Below are positions 25,738 to 33,230 of a stretch of 64,000 nucleotides of DNA, piece by piece; the stretch's first letter is position 1, and the number at the start of each line of letters is the position of its first letter. The notes under the pieces are model-generated. The model was given only the letters and a program-made list of their open reading frames with translations. It had not been told where the DNA came from and did no database searches. Where the stretch lies: the NCBI GenBank assembly GCA_900544285.1, contig UQUT01000009.1, positions 15,741 through 79,740 of the forward strand, in the 5' to 3' direction. This DNA is from an uncultured Eubacterium sp. GTDB lineage: Bacteria; Bacillota; Clostridia; Oscillospirales; CAG-272. A program made the translations under genes and the position numbers.

Positions 25738-26433
25738 TCAGACCTCGATTGAGATTATTCCGCCGTAATCGACGGGCGGCTTGTCCGAAAGATAATACGG
25801 GTCAAAGCCTTTGCTTTTGATGAAGTCCTCCGCTTTTTCGCCGTCCGGAATGCGCCGCAGATCGCCGAAAAATACGACTATCCTGCCGACCGTGCCGCAC
25901 GTTCCGCCGATAAAGCCTCCGGAATAGCCGGGAAGGCTGATTCCCGCAGACCTTACGAAAGCCGCATCAATACCGGCTTCTTCCGCCGCGTGAAAGATTC
26001 CTCTGTCCGAGGTCAGAATTCCGTCGCCGACGGGGACGCAGGAGCAATGGGCATAGCCCTGCCTGACGTTCAGCGTTTTGTAGCCGCGTTTTTTTGCAAA
26101 CGCAAGTATTTCGGGAGCAACGCTTTTTTCACGGCAGACGAGCCTGTCACCGACGGTAAAACAGTTCAGCGCGGCGTCGAAAGGATAGACATTTCCCGCG
26201 GCTGCGCTTATGACGGCGCATGGCAAGCCGAGGGCGCGAAAGAGCTTGTCGCTTTCCTTATAATCTTTATATACGAAGAATTCGTCGCTTACGGATGCAA
26301 TCAGCGTGTCCGCATGAGACGCTATCGGCTTTGGCAGCGACGTCAGGGGAGGAAGCGGGACGACGGTGCCGAAATCCGCAAGTCCGGAGAGAAATTTTTT
26401 GTCCGCTTCGGACGAAACGAGAAGAAAATTCAT
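25738..26433 (-). CDS. GME-fold protein of the DUF6873 type
   Basis: The 231-residue protein has the pattern I associate with DUF6873, described as having the fold of guanidino-group-modifying enzymes: SHADTLIAS near residue 39, NVRQGYAHCSCVPV near 125, ILTSDRGIF near 143, SLPGYSGGFIGGTCG near 168 and FFGDLRRIPDG near 188. The Cys, His and Asp residues in these segments could be catalytic, but no activity is known to me. The ATG at 26433 follows GGGAGA by 7 bases. It lies behind rpmB on the same strand with a hairpin between them. Confidence 0.72.
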   Translation of the reverse strand: MNFLLVSSEADKKFLSGLADFGTVVPLPPLTSLPKPIASHADTLIASVSDEFFVYKDYKESDKLFRALGLPCAVISAAAGNVYPFDAALNCFTVGDRLVCREKSVAPEILAFAKKRGYKTLNVRQGYAHCSCVPVGDGILTSDRGIFHAAEEAGIDAAFVRSAGISLPGYSGGFIGGTCGTVGRIVVFFGDLRRIPDGEKAEDFIKSKGFDPYYLSDKPPVDYGGIISIEV

Positions 26434-26460
26434 AGGTAAATCTCCCTTTTTACGCAAAAT

Positions 26461-26480
26461 CCCCTTCCTTGCGGAAGGGG
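26461..26480 (-). terminator. Terminator of rpmB
   Basis: CCCCTTCC-TTGC-GGAAGGGG forms an 8-bp GC-rich stem. On the minus strand it is followed by ATTTTGCG, a modest T tract, so some read-through into the GME-fold gene is possible. Confidence 0.65.
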
Positions 26481-26505
26481 GCCTGTAAAGCTTTTATCAG
26501 AGGTG

Positions 26506-26691
26506 TTACGCTCTTTCTACCTTGCCGGAGCGAAGGCAACGAGAGCAAACGGTAACTGTCTTGTGAGTGCCGTTGATATTCGCGCTTACCTTTCTGAGAT
26601 TGGGCTTCCAAGTTCTGCTTGTCTTGCGGTTGGAGTGGGAAACGTTGTTTCCGAAAACGAGCGCCTTACCGCAACATACACATTTTGCCAT
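26506..26691 (-). CDS. rpmB: 50S ribosomal protein L28
   Basis: The 61-residue protein begins AKCVCCGKALVFGNNVSHSN and ends with VCSRCLRSGKVERA. The two CxxC pairs form the zinc-ribbon version of L28, and the motif SNRKTSRTWKPNL is typical. GGGAGG lies 8 bases ahead of the ATG. Confidence 0.97.
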   Translation of the reverse strand: MAKCVCCGKALVFGNNVSHSNRKTSRTWKPNLRKVSANINGTHKTVTVCSRCLRSGKVERA

Positions 26692-26777
26692 ATTTACACC
26701 TCCCGTGATTGATTTTTATCTGCAAAGTGCGATGTGAAAAACATATCGCACGGTTTAACAGAGATACAGCGTTGTTT

Positions 26778-26806
26778 ATTATATCACGCCTTTTTTGAAA
26801 AATCAA
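26778..26806 (-). promoter_or_regulatory. Sigma-A promoter of rpmB
   Basis: On the minus strand TTGATT (26806-26801), a 17-base spacer and TATAAT (26783-26778) precede rpmB by about 87 bases. Confidence 0.75.
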
Positions 26807-26863
26807 TAGTAAATTTTCTTTTTTTCAAAAAAGTTTTGAAGAATTTGCGCAGATAATGCGGTT

Positions 26864-27514
26864 TCAGCGGGTCGGATACGCTTCGAGACGGCAAATCGGC
26901 GTGCCTTTTTCGGAGAAAGCCTTTTCATATTCGGTCTCCGTATCGCAGCCGTAATACTCGCTTGCGTGCAGGTCGCGCGTGACTTTGTCCGTCCTGTAAC
27001 CTGCCGCTTCGAACTCCGGCAGGGAATATTCGAAGAGATCTGCATTGTCCGTCTTGAACGCTATACAGCCGCCGTCGGAGAGGAGCGGGCGGAAAAGCGA
27101 AAGGAACGTGCGGCATGTGAGCCGACGTTTTGCGTTGCGCTTTTTCGGCCATGGGTCACAGAAATTTATATGAATTCTTTCAAAACTGCCGGCGGGGAAA
27201 ATACGGTCGAGACGCGAAGCGTTTGTGTTGAGAAAAACGACGTTTTTATATTCTTCCTTCGGCGTTCGCTCAGCCGCCTGAACGATAACGTCCGTTATCA
27301 GCTCCACCGCTATATATGCCGTGTCCGGATGAGAAATCGCCTCTCCGCGGACAAAGCCTCCCTTGCCGCAACCGATTTCAAGACGGAATTTTGAATAATC
27401 CGGAAAGAGCTCTGCGGGGACGAGACTCGGCGGGTCGGAGGAGAATTCGTCCGTTATTATATTGTCGCAGGCGAGCAGGCGCTCGTCGCGGTGTTTAAGT
27501 TTTCTTGCTCTCAT
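26864..27514 (-). CDS. trmB: tRNA (guanine-N7-)-methyltransferase
   Basis: TrmB makes m7G46 in the tRNA variable loop using S-adenosylmethionine. The 216 residues show the SAM-binding EIGCGKGGFVRGEA near residue 46, INFCDPWPKKRNAKRRL near 115 and FKTDNADLFEYSL near 150, all standard for the family, and the C-terminal TETEYEKAFSEKGTPI. AAGGAC lies close to the ATG. It is divergent from the DUF378 gene. Confidence 0.96.
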   Translation of the reverse strand: MRARKLKHRDERLLACDNIITDEFSSDPPSLVPAELFPDYSKFRLEIGCGKGGFVRGEAISHPDTAYIAVELITDVIVQAAERTPKEEYKNVVFLNTNASRLDRIFPAGSFERIHINFCDPWPKKRNAKRRLTCRTFLSLFRPLLSDGGCIAFKTDNADLFEYSLPEFEAAGYRTDKVTRDLHASEYYGCDTETEYEKAFSEKGTPICRLEAYPTR

Positions 27515-27659
27515 ATTAAGTCCTTAAAATTGATTTTACCACTATATTTTAACCTTTTGCGACGGTAATTGCAATAATAAAATGAAAAATAATGCATAAG
27601 TGTGACGAAAAACGGAGAGAATACGAAATGTCAAATAAAAAAACAAGGAGTTGATTTTT

Positions 27660-27887
27660 ATGATAATCGACAGAATCGCACTTATTATCTCAATCATCGG
27701 CGGACTTAACTGGGGCAGTATCGGACTTTTCCGTTTTGACATTGTCGCATGGATCTTCGGCGGACAGGACGCAGCGGCAGCAAGAGTTGTTTATACGCTC
27801 GTTGCGCTTGCAAGTATCTGGTGCATTTCTCTTCTTTTCAGGCCGAGAGAAGCGACGGACACGATCACAGAGCATACGACAAGATAA
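27660..27887 (+). CDS. DUF378 small membrane protein (YuzA-like)
   Basis: The 75-residue protein has two membrane segments, about residues 3-22 and 40-60. The motif GGLNWGSIGLFRFDIVAWIFG near residue 14, read in two halves, identifies the DUF378 family. The function is not known. I take the ATG at 27660 because AAGGAG lies 9 bases before it. It is followed by a strong hairpin terminator. Confidence 0.9.
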   Translation: MIIDRIALIISIIGGLNWGSIGLFRFDIVAWIFGGQDAAAARVVYTLVALASIWCISLLFRPREATDTITEHTTR

Positions 27888-27898
27888 CCGCTTCAAAA

Positions 27899-27937
27899 CA
27901 GAAATATGCCTTCGCGAGAGGGCATATTTCTGTTTTT
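27899..27937 (+). terminator. Terminator after the DUF378 gene
   Basis: CAGAAATATGCC and GGCATATTTCTG form a 12-bp stem around TTCGCGAGAG, followed by TTTTT. Confidence 0.85.
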
Positions 27938-28021
27938 CGGGAATAGAATAGGAAAAAAGAGAGAATACCGAAGAGAAAAGGCGCACCTGCCGCTTTTCTT
28001 CTCTTCATTTTGGGGGACTTC

Positions 28022-28543
28022 ATGAAAACCATATCGAAAGAAATAAAACGCAATATCGGGAAAGAGCTGGCGTGCGTCAATGTCACGCTGACGCTCATAA
28101 TCATGGGCGTTGCGCTGGCGCTGGGGATGCTTTTTGCGATAAACGGCACGGACAGCGACGCATGGGAGGAGATATGCACGCCCGTCTGGGCACTGCCGAC
28201 AGTCATTTTTATAATATTTTTTGCAATTTCGCTCTGCCTTTTGTCATTTTCGCTTTCGCTTACGTTCTTCTCGCCGTTTCATCTTTGCGGAAAATCGTCC
28301 GGCACGGCGGCTTTGCTTTATGGCTGTGTCTGCGCCCTGACTTACATATGGATGCCTCTGAATTTCAAAGCGACGGCGTTTTTTGCCTCGGTGCTTGTCT
28401 GCTGTGTGACGCTTGTACTGCTTTCCGCACTGTATCCGCTTGTGAGAAGGGTCGGCAGGCTGCCGGCGCTCTGCCTTTTGCTGTTCTCCTTCTGGCATGG
28501 ATACTTGCTCTGCTTTTCATTTTCTCTCTCCGTTGTAAATTAA
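28022..28543 (+). CDS. Hypothetical four- to five-segment membrane protein
   Basis: I do not recognise this 173-residue protein. A basic N terminus (KTISKEIKRNIGK) is followed by hydrophobic segments near residues 22-42, 58-85, 92-108, 118-138 and 145-165. Trp and Pro residues inside the membrane loosely recall TspO-like proteins, but I do not see a convincing match. GGGGGA lies 5 bases ahead of the ATG. A type B repeat fragment (27973-27985) lies just upstream. It stands alone between two terminators. Confidence 0.6.
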   Translation: MKTISKEIKRNIGKELACVNVTLTLIIMGVALALGMLFAINGTDSDAWEEICTPVWALPTVIFIIFFAISLCLLSFSLSLTFFSPFHLCGKSSGTAALLYGCVCALTYIWMPLNFKATAFFASVLVCCVTLVLLSALYPLVRRVGRLPALCLLLFSFWHGYLLCFSFSLSVVN

Positions 28544-28558
28544 ATTTTTTCTATTATA

Positions 28559-28587
28559 TTGACAAGTAAAATCCTTTTTGTTATTAT
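28559..28587 (+). promoter_or_regulatory. Sigma-A promoter of the HPr-like gene
   Basis: TTGACA (28559-28564), a 17-base spacer and TATTAT (28582-28587) lie about 40 bases ahead of the ATG. Confidence 0.75.
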
Positions 28588-28627
28588 ATATTGTGTATAA
28601 GACATAACAGTCGAAAGGAGATTACAA

Positions 28628-28858
28628 ATGAAAACAGTAAAAATTCGTCTTTCTTCAATAGAGGCGGTCAGAGATTTTGTTGAAATAGTCCGCAAGTATG
28701 ATTCCGAGGTTGACCTTTCCAGCGGCAGATACGTTGTTGACGCAAAGTCTATAATGGGTATATTCAGCCTTGACCTTCTCAGCCCCATCACACTCACCGC
28801 TTACGGCGACGATTGCGATAAGCTCTTTGAAGAACTTAAAGATTATATTGTTGAATGA
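28628..28858 (+). CDS. HPr-like protein lacking the PTS histidine
   Basis: The 76-residue protein aligns with HPr and Crh: VRKYDSEVDL corresponds to the SKYDADVNL strand, and DAKSIMGIFSLD carries the regulatory Ser46 motif. The active-site segment, normally GIHARPA, reads SIEAVRD here, so the phosphorylatable His15 is replaced by Glu. It therefore cannot carry phosphate in the PTS phosphorelay. It could act like Crh, as a Ser-phosphorylated partner of CcpA, or in another regulatory role; that is inference. AAGGAG lies 8 bases before the ATG. It is monocistronic. Confidence 0.82.
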   Translation: MKTVKIRLSSIEAVRDFVEIVRKYDSEVDLSSGRYVVDAKSIMGIFSLDLLSPITLTAYGDDCDKLFEELKDYIVE

Positions 28859-28870
28859 TCAGAACCGAAA

Positions 28871-28910
28871 AAACAAATCCGCCGCGGAATTCCGCGGCGG
28901 ATTTGTTTTT
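28871..28910. terminator. Perfect 19+19 palindromic bidirectional terminator
   Basis: AAACAAATCCGCCGCGGAA at 28871-28889 is followed directly by its exact reverse complement at 28890-28908, with T tracts on both strands. It separates the HPr-like gene from the convergent trxB. Confidence 0.92.
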
Positions 28911-28921
28911 AGGAGATTATT

Positions 28922-29827
28922 TTAGGATAAATCTATGAAATTGCAAGCGGCAAGGGCGGCAACCGAGCCGTCGGCACACGCCGTTGTAATTTGTCTTATG
29001 TTTTTTCTGCGACAGTCCCCAGCGACGAAAATTCCGGAGGTTTTTGTTTTGCAGTCCTCGCCGGAATCAAAGTAACCGCGGTCGTCAAGCCCGCAGACGG
29101 ATGAAAAAATGTCGTTAGACGGGATAAGTCCTATCGCAACGAATACTCCGTCGACGGAAAGTGCGGTTTCGCTCCCGCTTTCGTCCGCTATGACAACGGA
29201 AGAGAGCTTTCCTTCGCCTTCAAAGCGGCGGACGGTTGACCCCGTTATATACTCAACGTTTTTCCTTTCGCGGAGAACGTCAAGCAGGCGCTTTTCGCCC
29301 GTAAAATACGGCAGGTTCTGAACGAGAGTGACTTTTTTGCATTTTTCGGAGAGGAGGACAGCCTCCTGAAGGGCGCTGTTTCCTCCGCCGATGACGGCAA
29401 CCTCCTTGCCGGAATAAAAGTCTCCGTCGCAGACGGCGCAGAACGATATGCCCTCGCCGAGGAATTTTTCCTCGCCTTCGGCTCCCGTCAGCCTGTGTTT
29501 TACGCCTGCGGCGATGATGACGGCTTTCCCCTCGTGGCTTCCGCTCGTCGTTATGACTTTTTTCGTCCCGCCGAGGTCTTCTATACCGGTCACCTCCTCC
29601 GGCTCAATGTCTGCGCCGTGGGATATGACCTGATCTATAAGCTGCTCCGCAAGCTCGTTTCCGCTTATCTGCGCGGTGCCGGGAAAGTTTTCAATCTTCG
29701 GGGAATACGTCATCTGACCGCCGAAATTGGATTTTTCAAGTATGAGCGCGGTTTTGCCGGCTCTCAGGGCGTAGAGGGCGGCGGTAAGTCCCGCCGGCCC
29801 TGCGCCGATTATTATAATATCATGCAT
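28922..29827 (-). CDS. trxB: Thioredoxin reductase
   Basis: This FAD/NAD(P)H-dependent flavoenzyme reduces thioredoxin or glutaredoxin-like dithiol proteins. The 301 residues show the N-terminal FAD-binding GAGPAGLTAALYALRAGK near residue 8, the redox pair CAVC in SFCAVCDGDFYSGK near 130, the NAD(P)H fold GGGNSALQEA near 152 and the second FAD motif GIFVAGDCRRKNIRQ near 265. It starts 4 bases after the nrdD stop, so it is cotranscribed with nrdD. No separate thioredoxin gene is adjacent; the C-terminal domain of NrdD is a candidate substrate. Confidence 0.95.
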   Translation of the reverse strand: MHDIIIIGAGPAGLTAALYALRAGKTALILEKSNFGGQMTYSPKIENFPGTAQISGNELAEQLIDQVISHGADIEPEEVTGIEDLGGTKKVITTSGSHEGKAVIIAAGVKHRLTGAEGEEKFLGEGISFCAVCDGDFYSGKEVAVIGGGNSALQEAVLLSEKCKKVTLVQNLPYFTGEKRLLDVLRERKNVEYITGSTVRRFEGEGKLSSVVIADESGSETALSVDGVFVAIGLIPSNDIFSSVCGLDDRGYFDSGEDCKTKTSGIFVAGDCRRKNIRQITTACADGSVAALAACNFIDLS

Positions 29828-29831
29828 TTTA

Positions 29832-32198
29832 TCAAAGCGATTCTATATATTTTCTGATTTCGGATACGCCTTTCAGACGTCTGACTCCGTCACCTTCCGG
29901 CACGACGAGCGTCGGCGCGGTTACGATGTCATATGCCACAGCCATATCCTCATTTTCGTTTGCGTAGATGTTTTCGTATGCAATGCCCGCTTTTTCAAGG
30001 AGTGCCTTTGCTATTTTGCAGTTCGGGCAGGTTTTTGTCGTGAAGAGCAGGTTTGCGGCGGTTTTCGGCTCGTGCTCCTCCTTGTGCTCCGGCTCCTTAT
30101 GTTCAAGCACGCCGAAGTGCGTAAGGTGAGAACGCTCGATGACATATTCCTTGCGCTCGGCAAATTCCTGCGCCTTGCCGTCATTGAAGTTCTGAACGGG
30201 ACGGTAATAGCCTGTTATGCGGCTGTAAACCTCCGTTTTCTTTCCGCACACGGGACAGTCATAAACCTCGCCGGCGATATATCCGTGCTCTGCGCAGACG
30301 GAATATGTCGGGGAGAGAGTGTAATAGGGAAGTCTGTAATTTTCCGCAATCTTGCGGACGAGCGACGCCGCCGATTTCCAGTCCGGCAGCTTTTCGCCGA
30401 GGAACGCATGGAATACGGTGCCCGACGTATAAAGCGTCTGGAGTTCATCCTGAATGTCGAGCGCGGAGAAGATATCCTCCGTATAGCCGACGGGAAGATG
30501 TGAGCTGTTTGTATAATAAGGAGATTCCTCCGTGCCGGCTGTGATTATATCCGGATAACGGCGTTTATCGTGTTTTGCAAGGCGGTATGCCGTCGATTCT
30601 GCGGGAGTTGCTTCGAGGTTGTAAAGGTCGCCGTACTGCTCCTGATAGTCGGAGAGACGCTCGCGCATATGGTTGAGACATTCCTTTGCAAAGTCCTGAG
30701 TTTCCTTATGAGTTATGTCTTTTCTGAGCCAGTTTGCGTTCAGACCTGCTTCGTTCATGCCGACGAGACCGATCGTCGAGAAATGATTCTTGAAGGTTCC
30801 GAGGTAACGCTTTGTATAGGGATAAAGTCCTTCGTCGAGGAGCTTTGTAATAACTTTTCTCTTGACGCTGAGCGAACGCGCCGCAACGTCCATGATGTGG
30901 TCAAGGCGTTTATAGAAGTCTTCCTTGTTTTCCGCAAGATATGCAAGACGGGGAAGGTTGATTGTTACAACACCGATCGAACCCGTTGACTCGCCGCTGC
31001 CGAAAAAGCCGCCGGACTTTTTGCGGAGCTCACGAAGGTCAAGACGCAGACGGCAACACATCGAGCGGATATCGCTCGGCTCCATGTCGGAGTTTACGTA
31101 GTTTGAGAAATACGGTGTGCCGTATTTTGACGTCATTTCAAAGAGGAGCTTGTTGTTCTCGGTCTCCGACCAGTCAAAATCGCGGGTAATCGAATATGTG
31201 GGAATAGGATACTGGAAGCCTCTGCCGTTGGCGTCGCCCTCTATCATAATTTCGATAAACGCGCGGTTTATCATATCCATTTCCTTTTTGCAGTCCTTAT
31301 AGCGGAAGGGCATTTCCTTGCCGCCGACGATGCAGTTCATCTCCGCGAGGTCTGCGGGGACTGTCCAGTCGAGGGTGATGTTCGAGAACGGTGCCTGCGT
31401 GCCCCATCTTGACGGGGTGTTCACGCCGTAAATAAAGGATTCGATACATTTTTTGACGGCGTCATAGCTGAGATTGTCAACCTTGACGAACGGTGCAAGG
31501 TATGTGTCGAACGAGGAGAATGCCTGAGCGCCTGCCCATTCGTTCTGCATGATGCCGAGGAAGTTTACCATCTGGTTGCAGAGGGTTGCGAGATGACTTG
31601 CGGGAGCAGAGGTTATCTTTCCGACAACGCCGCCGAGGCCTTCCTGAATGAGCTGCTTGAGCGACCAGCCCGCGCAGTAGCCCGTGAGCATGGAGAGGTC
31701 GTGAAGATGCATATCACCGCTTCTGTGCGCATTGGCGACTTCTTCATCGTATATTTCGGAAAGCCAGTAATTTGCCGTGATTGCGCCGGAGTTTGAAAGG
31801 ATAAGTCCGCCGACGGAATACGTAACGGTGGAGTTTTCCTTAACACGCCAGTCAATAGCCTTGACATAACTGTTGACAAGCTCCTTATAGTCAAGGATGG
31901 TGGACTTCATATTGCGGATTTTTTCTCTCTGTTTACGATAGAGAATGTAAGTCTTCGCAACGTCGTCATAGCCCGCCTGAATAAGCACGGACTCAACGCT
32001 GTCCTGAATATCCTCAACGGAAACAAGGCCGTCTTTTACCTTGTGTTCAAAATTTGAGGTTACTTTGAGCGCGAGAAAATCTATCACCGAGGGGTGATAC
32101 TGTTTGCCGATGGCTTCAAACGCCTTCGTTATGGCAACGGAAATCTTGCCTATATCGAAATCCGCTATCTGACCGTCTCTTTTAACTACCTGATACAT
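29832..32198 (-). CDS. nrdD: Anaerobic (class III) ribonucleotide reductase with fused C-terminal glutaredoxin-like domain
   Basis: The 788-residue enzyme makes deoxyribonucleotides by a glycyl-radical mechanism under anoxic conditions. An ATP-cone lies at about residues 1-90 (QVVKRDGQIADFDIGKIS). The thiyl-radical site is in SMCCRLRLDL near 375, with GSIGVVTINLPR near 405. A zinc site is formed by CAEHG and CPVC near 640-655, and the glycyl radical by RITGYYRP near 665. Residues from about 712 form an extra domain with CPNC (KTCPNCKIAKALL) and APTLVVPEG, matching glutaredoxin/NrdH-type folds with cis-proline. I chose the ATG at 32198: GGGAGG lies 8 bases upstream and the ATP-cone starts at once. 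Confidence 0.96.
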   Translation of the reverse strand: MYQVVKRDGQIADFDIGKISVAITKAFEAIGKQYHPSVIDFLALKVTSNFEHKVKDGLVSVEDIQDSVESVLIQAGYDDVAKTYILYRKQREKIRNMKSTILDYKELVNSYVKAIDWRVKENSTVTYSVGGLILSNSGAITANYWLSEIYDEEVANAHRSGDMHLHDLSMLTGYCAGWSLKQLIQEGLGGVVGKITSAPASHLATLCNQMVNFLGIMQNEWAGAQAFSSFDTYLAPFVKVDNLSYDAVKKCIESFIYGVNTPSRWGTQAPFSNITLDWTVPADLAEMNCIVGGKEMPFRYKDCKKEMDMINRAFIEIMIEGDANGRGFQYPIPTYSITRDFDWSETENNKLLFEMTSKYGTPYFSNYVNSDMEPSDIRSMCCRLRLDLRELRKKSGGFFGSGESTGSIGVVTINLPRLAYLAENKEDFYKRLDHIMDVAARSLSVKRKVITKLLDEGLYPYTKRYLGTFKNHFSTIGLVGMNEAGLNANWLRKDITHKETQDFAKECLNHMRERLSDYQEQYGDLYNLEATPAESTAYRLAKHDKRRYPDIITAGTEESPYYTNSSHLPVGYTEDIFSALDIQDELQTLYTSGTVFHAFLGEKLPDWKSAASLVRKIAENYRLPYYTLSPTYSVCAEHGYIAGEVYDCPVCGKKTEVYSRITGYYRPVQNFNDGKAQEFAERKEYVIERSHLTHFGVLEHKEPEHKEEHEPKTAANLLFTTKTCPNCKIAKALLEKAGIAYENIYANENEDMAVAYDIVTAPTLVVPEGDGVRRLKGVSEIRKYIESL

Positions 32199-32227
32199 AA
32201 TAAAAACCCTCCCTATTGACAAACGCA

Positions 32228-32250
32228 GCTCCCGCTTTTTCTGCGGGAGC
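32228..32250 (-). other. Hairpin in the nrdD leader
   Basis: GCTCCCGC and GCGGGAGC form an 8-bp stem around a 7-base loop, about 30 bases ahead of nrdD and between its promoter and ribosome-binding site. No T tract follows, so it is not an ordinary terminator. It may stabilise the mRNA or tune translation. Confidence 0.45.
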
Positions 32251-32279
32251 GAGCGCTGAATGCTTTTTGCAGTGATACA

Positions 32280-32371
32280 ATTCTATCACTTCGGAAAGCT
32301 ATTGTCAAGTGGAGAGTGCACAATATATTGTGTTTTTGAGCCAAATTGCGAAAAATCGGAACAATATATAG
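32280..32371 (-). promoter_or_regulatory. nrdD promoter with two NrdR boxes
   Basis: The promoter on the minus strand is TTGACA (32308-32303), a 17-base spacer and TAGAAT (32285-32280). Upstream lie CACAATATATTGTG (32319-32332), a perfect palindrome, and CAATATATAG (32362-32371). Both fit the NrdR-box core CwATATaTwG. Their centres are 41 bases apart, about four helical turns, as expected for cooperative binding by the ATP-cone repressor NrdR. The second box lies directly behind the nrdG stop codon. Confidence 0.82.
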
Positions 32372-32372
32372 A

Positions 32373-33065
32373 TTATAGCCCCCGAAGTTGTGCATTTGGC
32401 ACAAAATGTCGGGCTGTGTCGAGAAGGCGCAGATATTCGTCGCGCTCAAAACCGCAGAGTCCGCCGGAGATGATGTCGCCGGAGTCCTTGAAAGCCTGAA
32501 GGTACCAGCGCTCCGCGCCGGAAATCCATTTGCCGATTGTTTTTATATCGTCTTCCGTATGAAAGCCCTTTACAAGCGTTGTGCGGAATTCGTAATCAAC
32601 GCTTCCGCTCATCAGAATGTGTATGCTTTCTTCGATTTTACCGAGCGGGGCGGAGTCAAGTCCGATTGTCTGCGCGTATTTGTGCGGACTGTTTTTTATG
32701 TCCATGGCAACATAATCGACAAGCCCTTTTCCGGTGAGCCGGCGGAGCCTTTCGGGGAAAGCGCCGTTTGTATCGAGCTTGACGGCATATCCCATGGACT
32801 TTATCTTTTCAATTAAATTTTCCGTTTCGTTCGTTATGAGCGGCTCGCCGCCCGTTATCGCAACGCCGTCCAGACGGTTTTTTCTGCTTTCGAGAAAAGC
32901 GAGGAATTCCTCCTCCGATATTTGCTCTCCCTCTCCCGCGCCGAGCACGAGCGAGGAATTATGGCAGAACGGGCAACGGAAATTGCAGCCGCCGAGAAAA
33001 ACGGTGCACGCCGTTTTGCCGGGGAAATCGAGCAGGGTCAGCTTCTGAAGTCCGGATATTTTCAT
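32373..33065 (-). CDS. nrdG: Anaerobic ribonucleotide reductase activating protein (radical SAM)
   Basis: This activase makes the glycyl radical on NrdD by reductive cleavage of S-adenosylmethionine. The 230 residues show the 4Fe-4S motif GGCNFRCPFCHN near residue 25 and the SAM-binding ITGGEPL near 70; LDFPGKTACTVF precedes the cluster. The length and QKLTLLDFPG start match the NrdG type found with clostridial NrdD. Its gene lies upstream of nrdD; the gap contains the NrdR boxes and a separate nrdD promoter. AGGAGG lies 8 bases ahead of the ATG. Confidence 0.93.
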   Translation of the reverse strand: MKISGLQKLTLLDFPGKTACTVFLGGCNFRCPFCHNSSLVLGAGEGEQISEEEFLAFLESRKNRLDGVAITGGEPLITNETENLIEKIKSMGYAVKLDTNGAFPERLRRLTGKGLVDYVAMDIKNSPHKYAQTIGLDSAPLGKIEESIHILMSGSVDYEFRTTLVKGFHTEDDIKTIGKWISGAERWYLQAFKDSGDIISGGLCGFERDEYLRLLDTARHFVPNAQLRGL

Positions 33066-33230
33066 GGGAGCCTCCTTTGCTCATCGGTTACGGTTACATA
33101 TGATATCACAATCCGGAAGGATTTTCAATAGGGCGCAAAAAAATTAATAATTAAATTTCAATTTGGCTATTTATTTTTACGCGGCGTTGTGGTATTATAT
33201 ATAATGTACAAAACTACGGAGGGAAATTCA

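Noticed and set aside
28022..28543. TspO/MBR-type sensor protein
   Set aside because: The Trp-rich membrane pattern is only vaguely similar and the typical TspO motifs are missing, so the gene is left as unknown.
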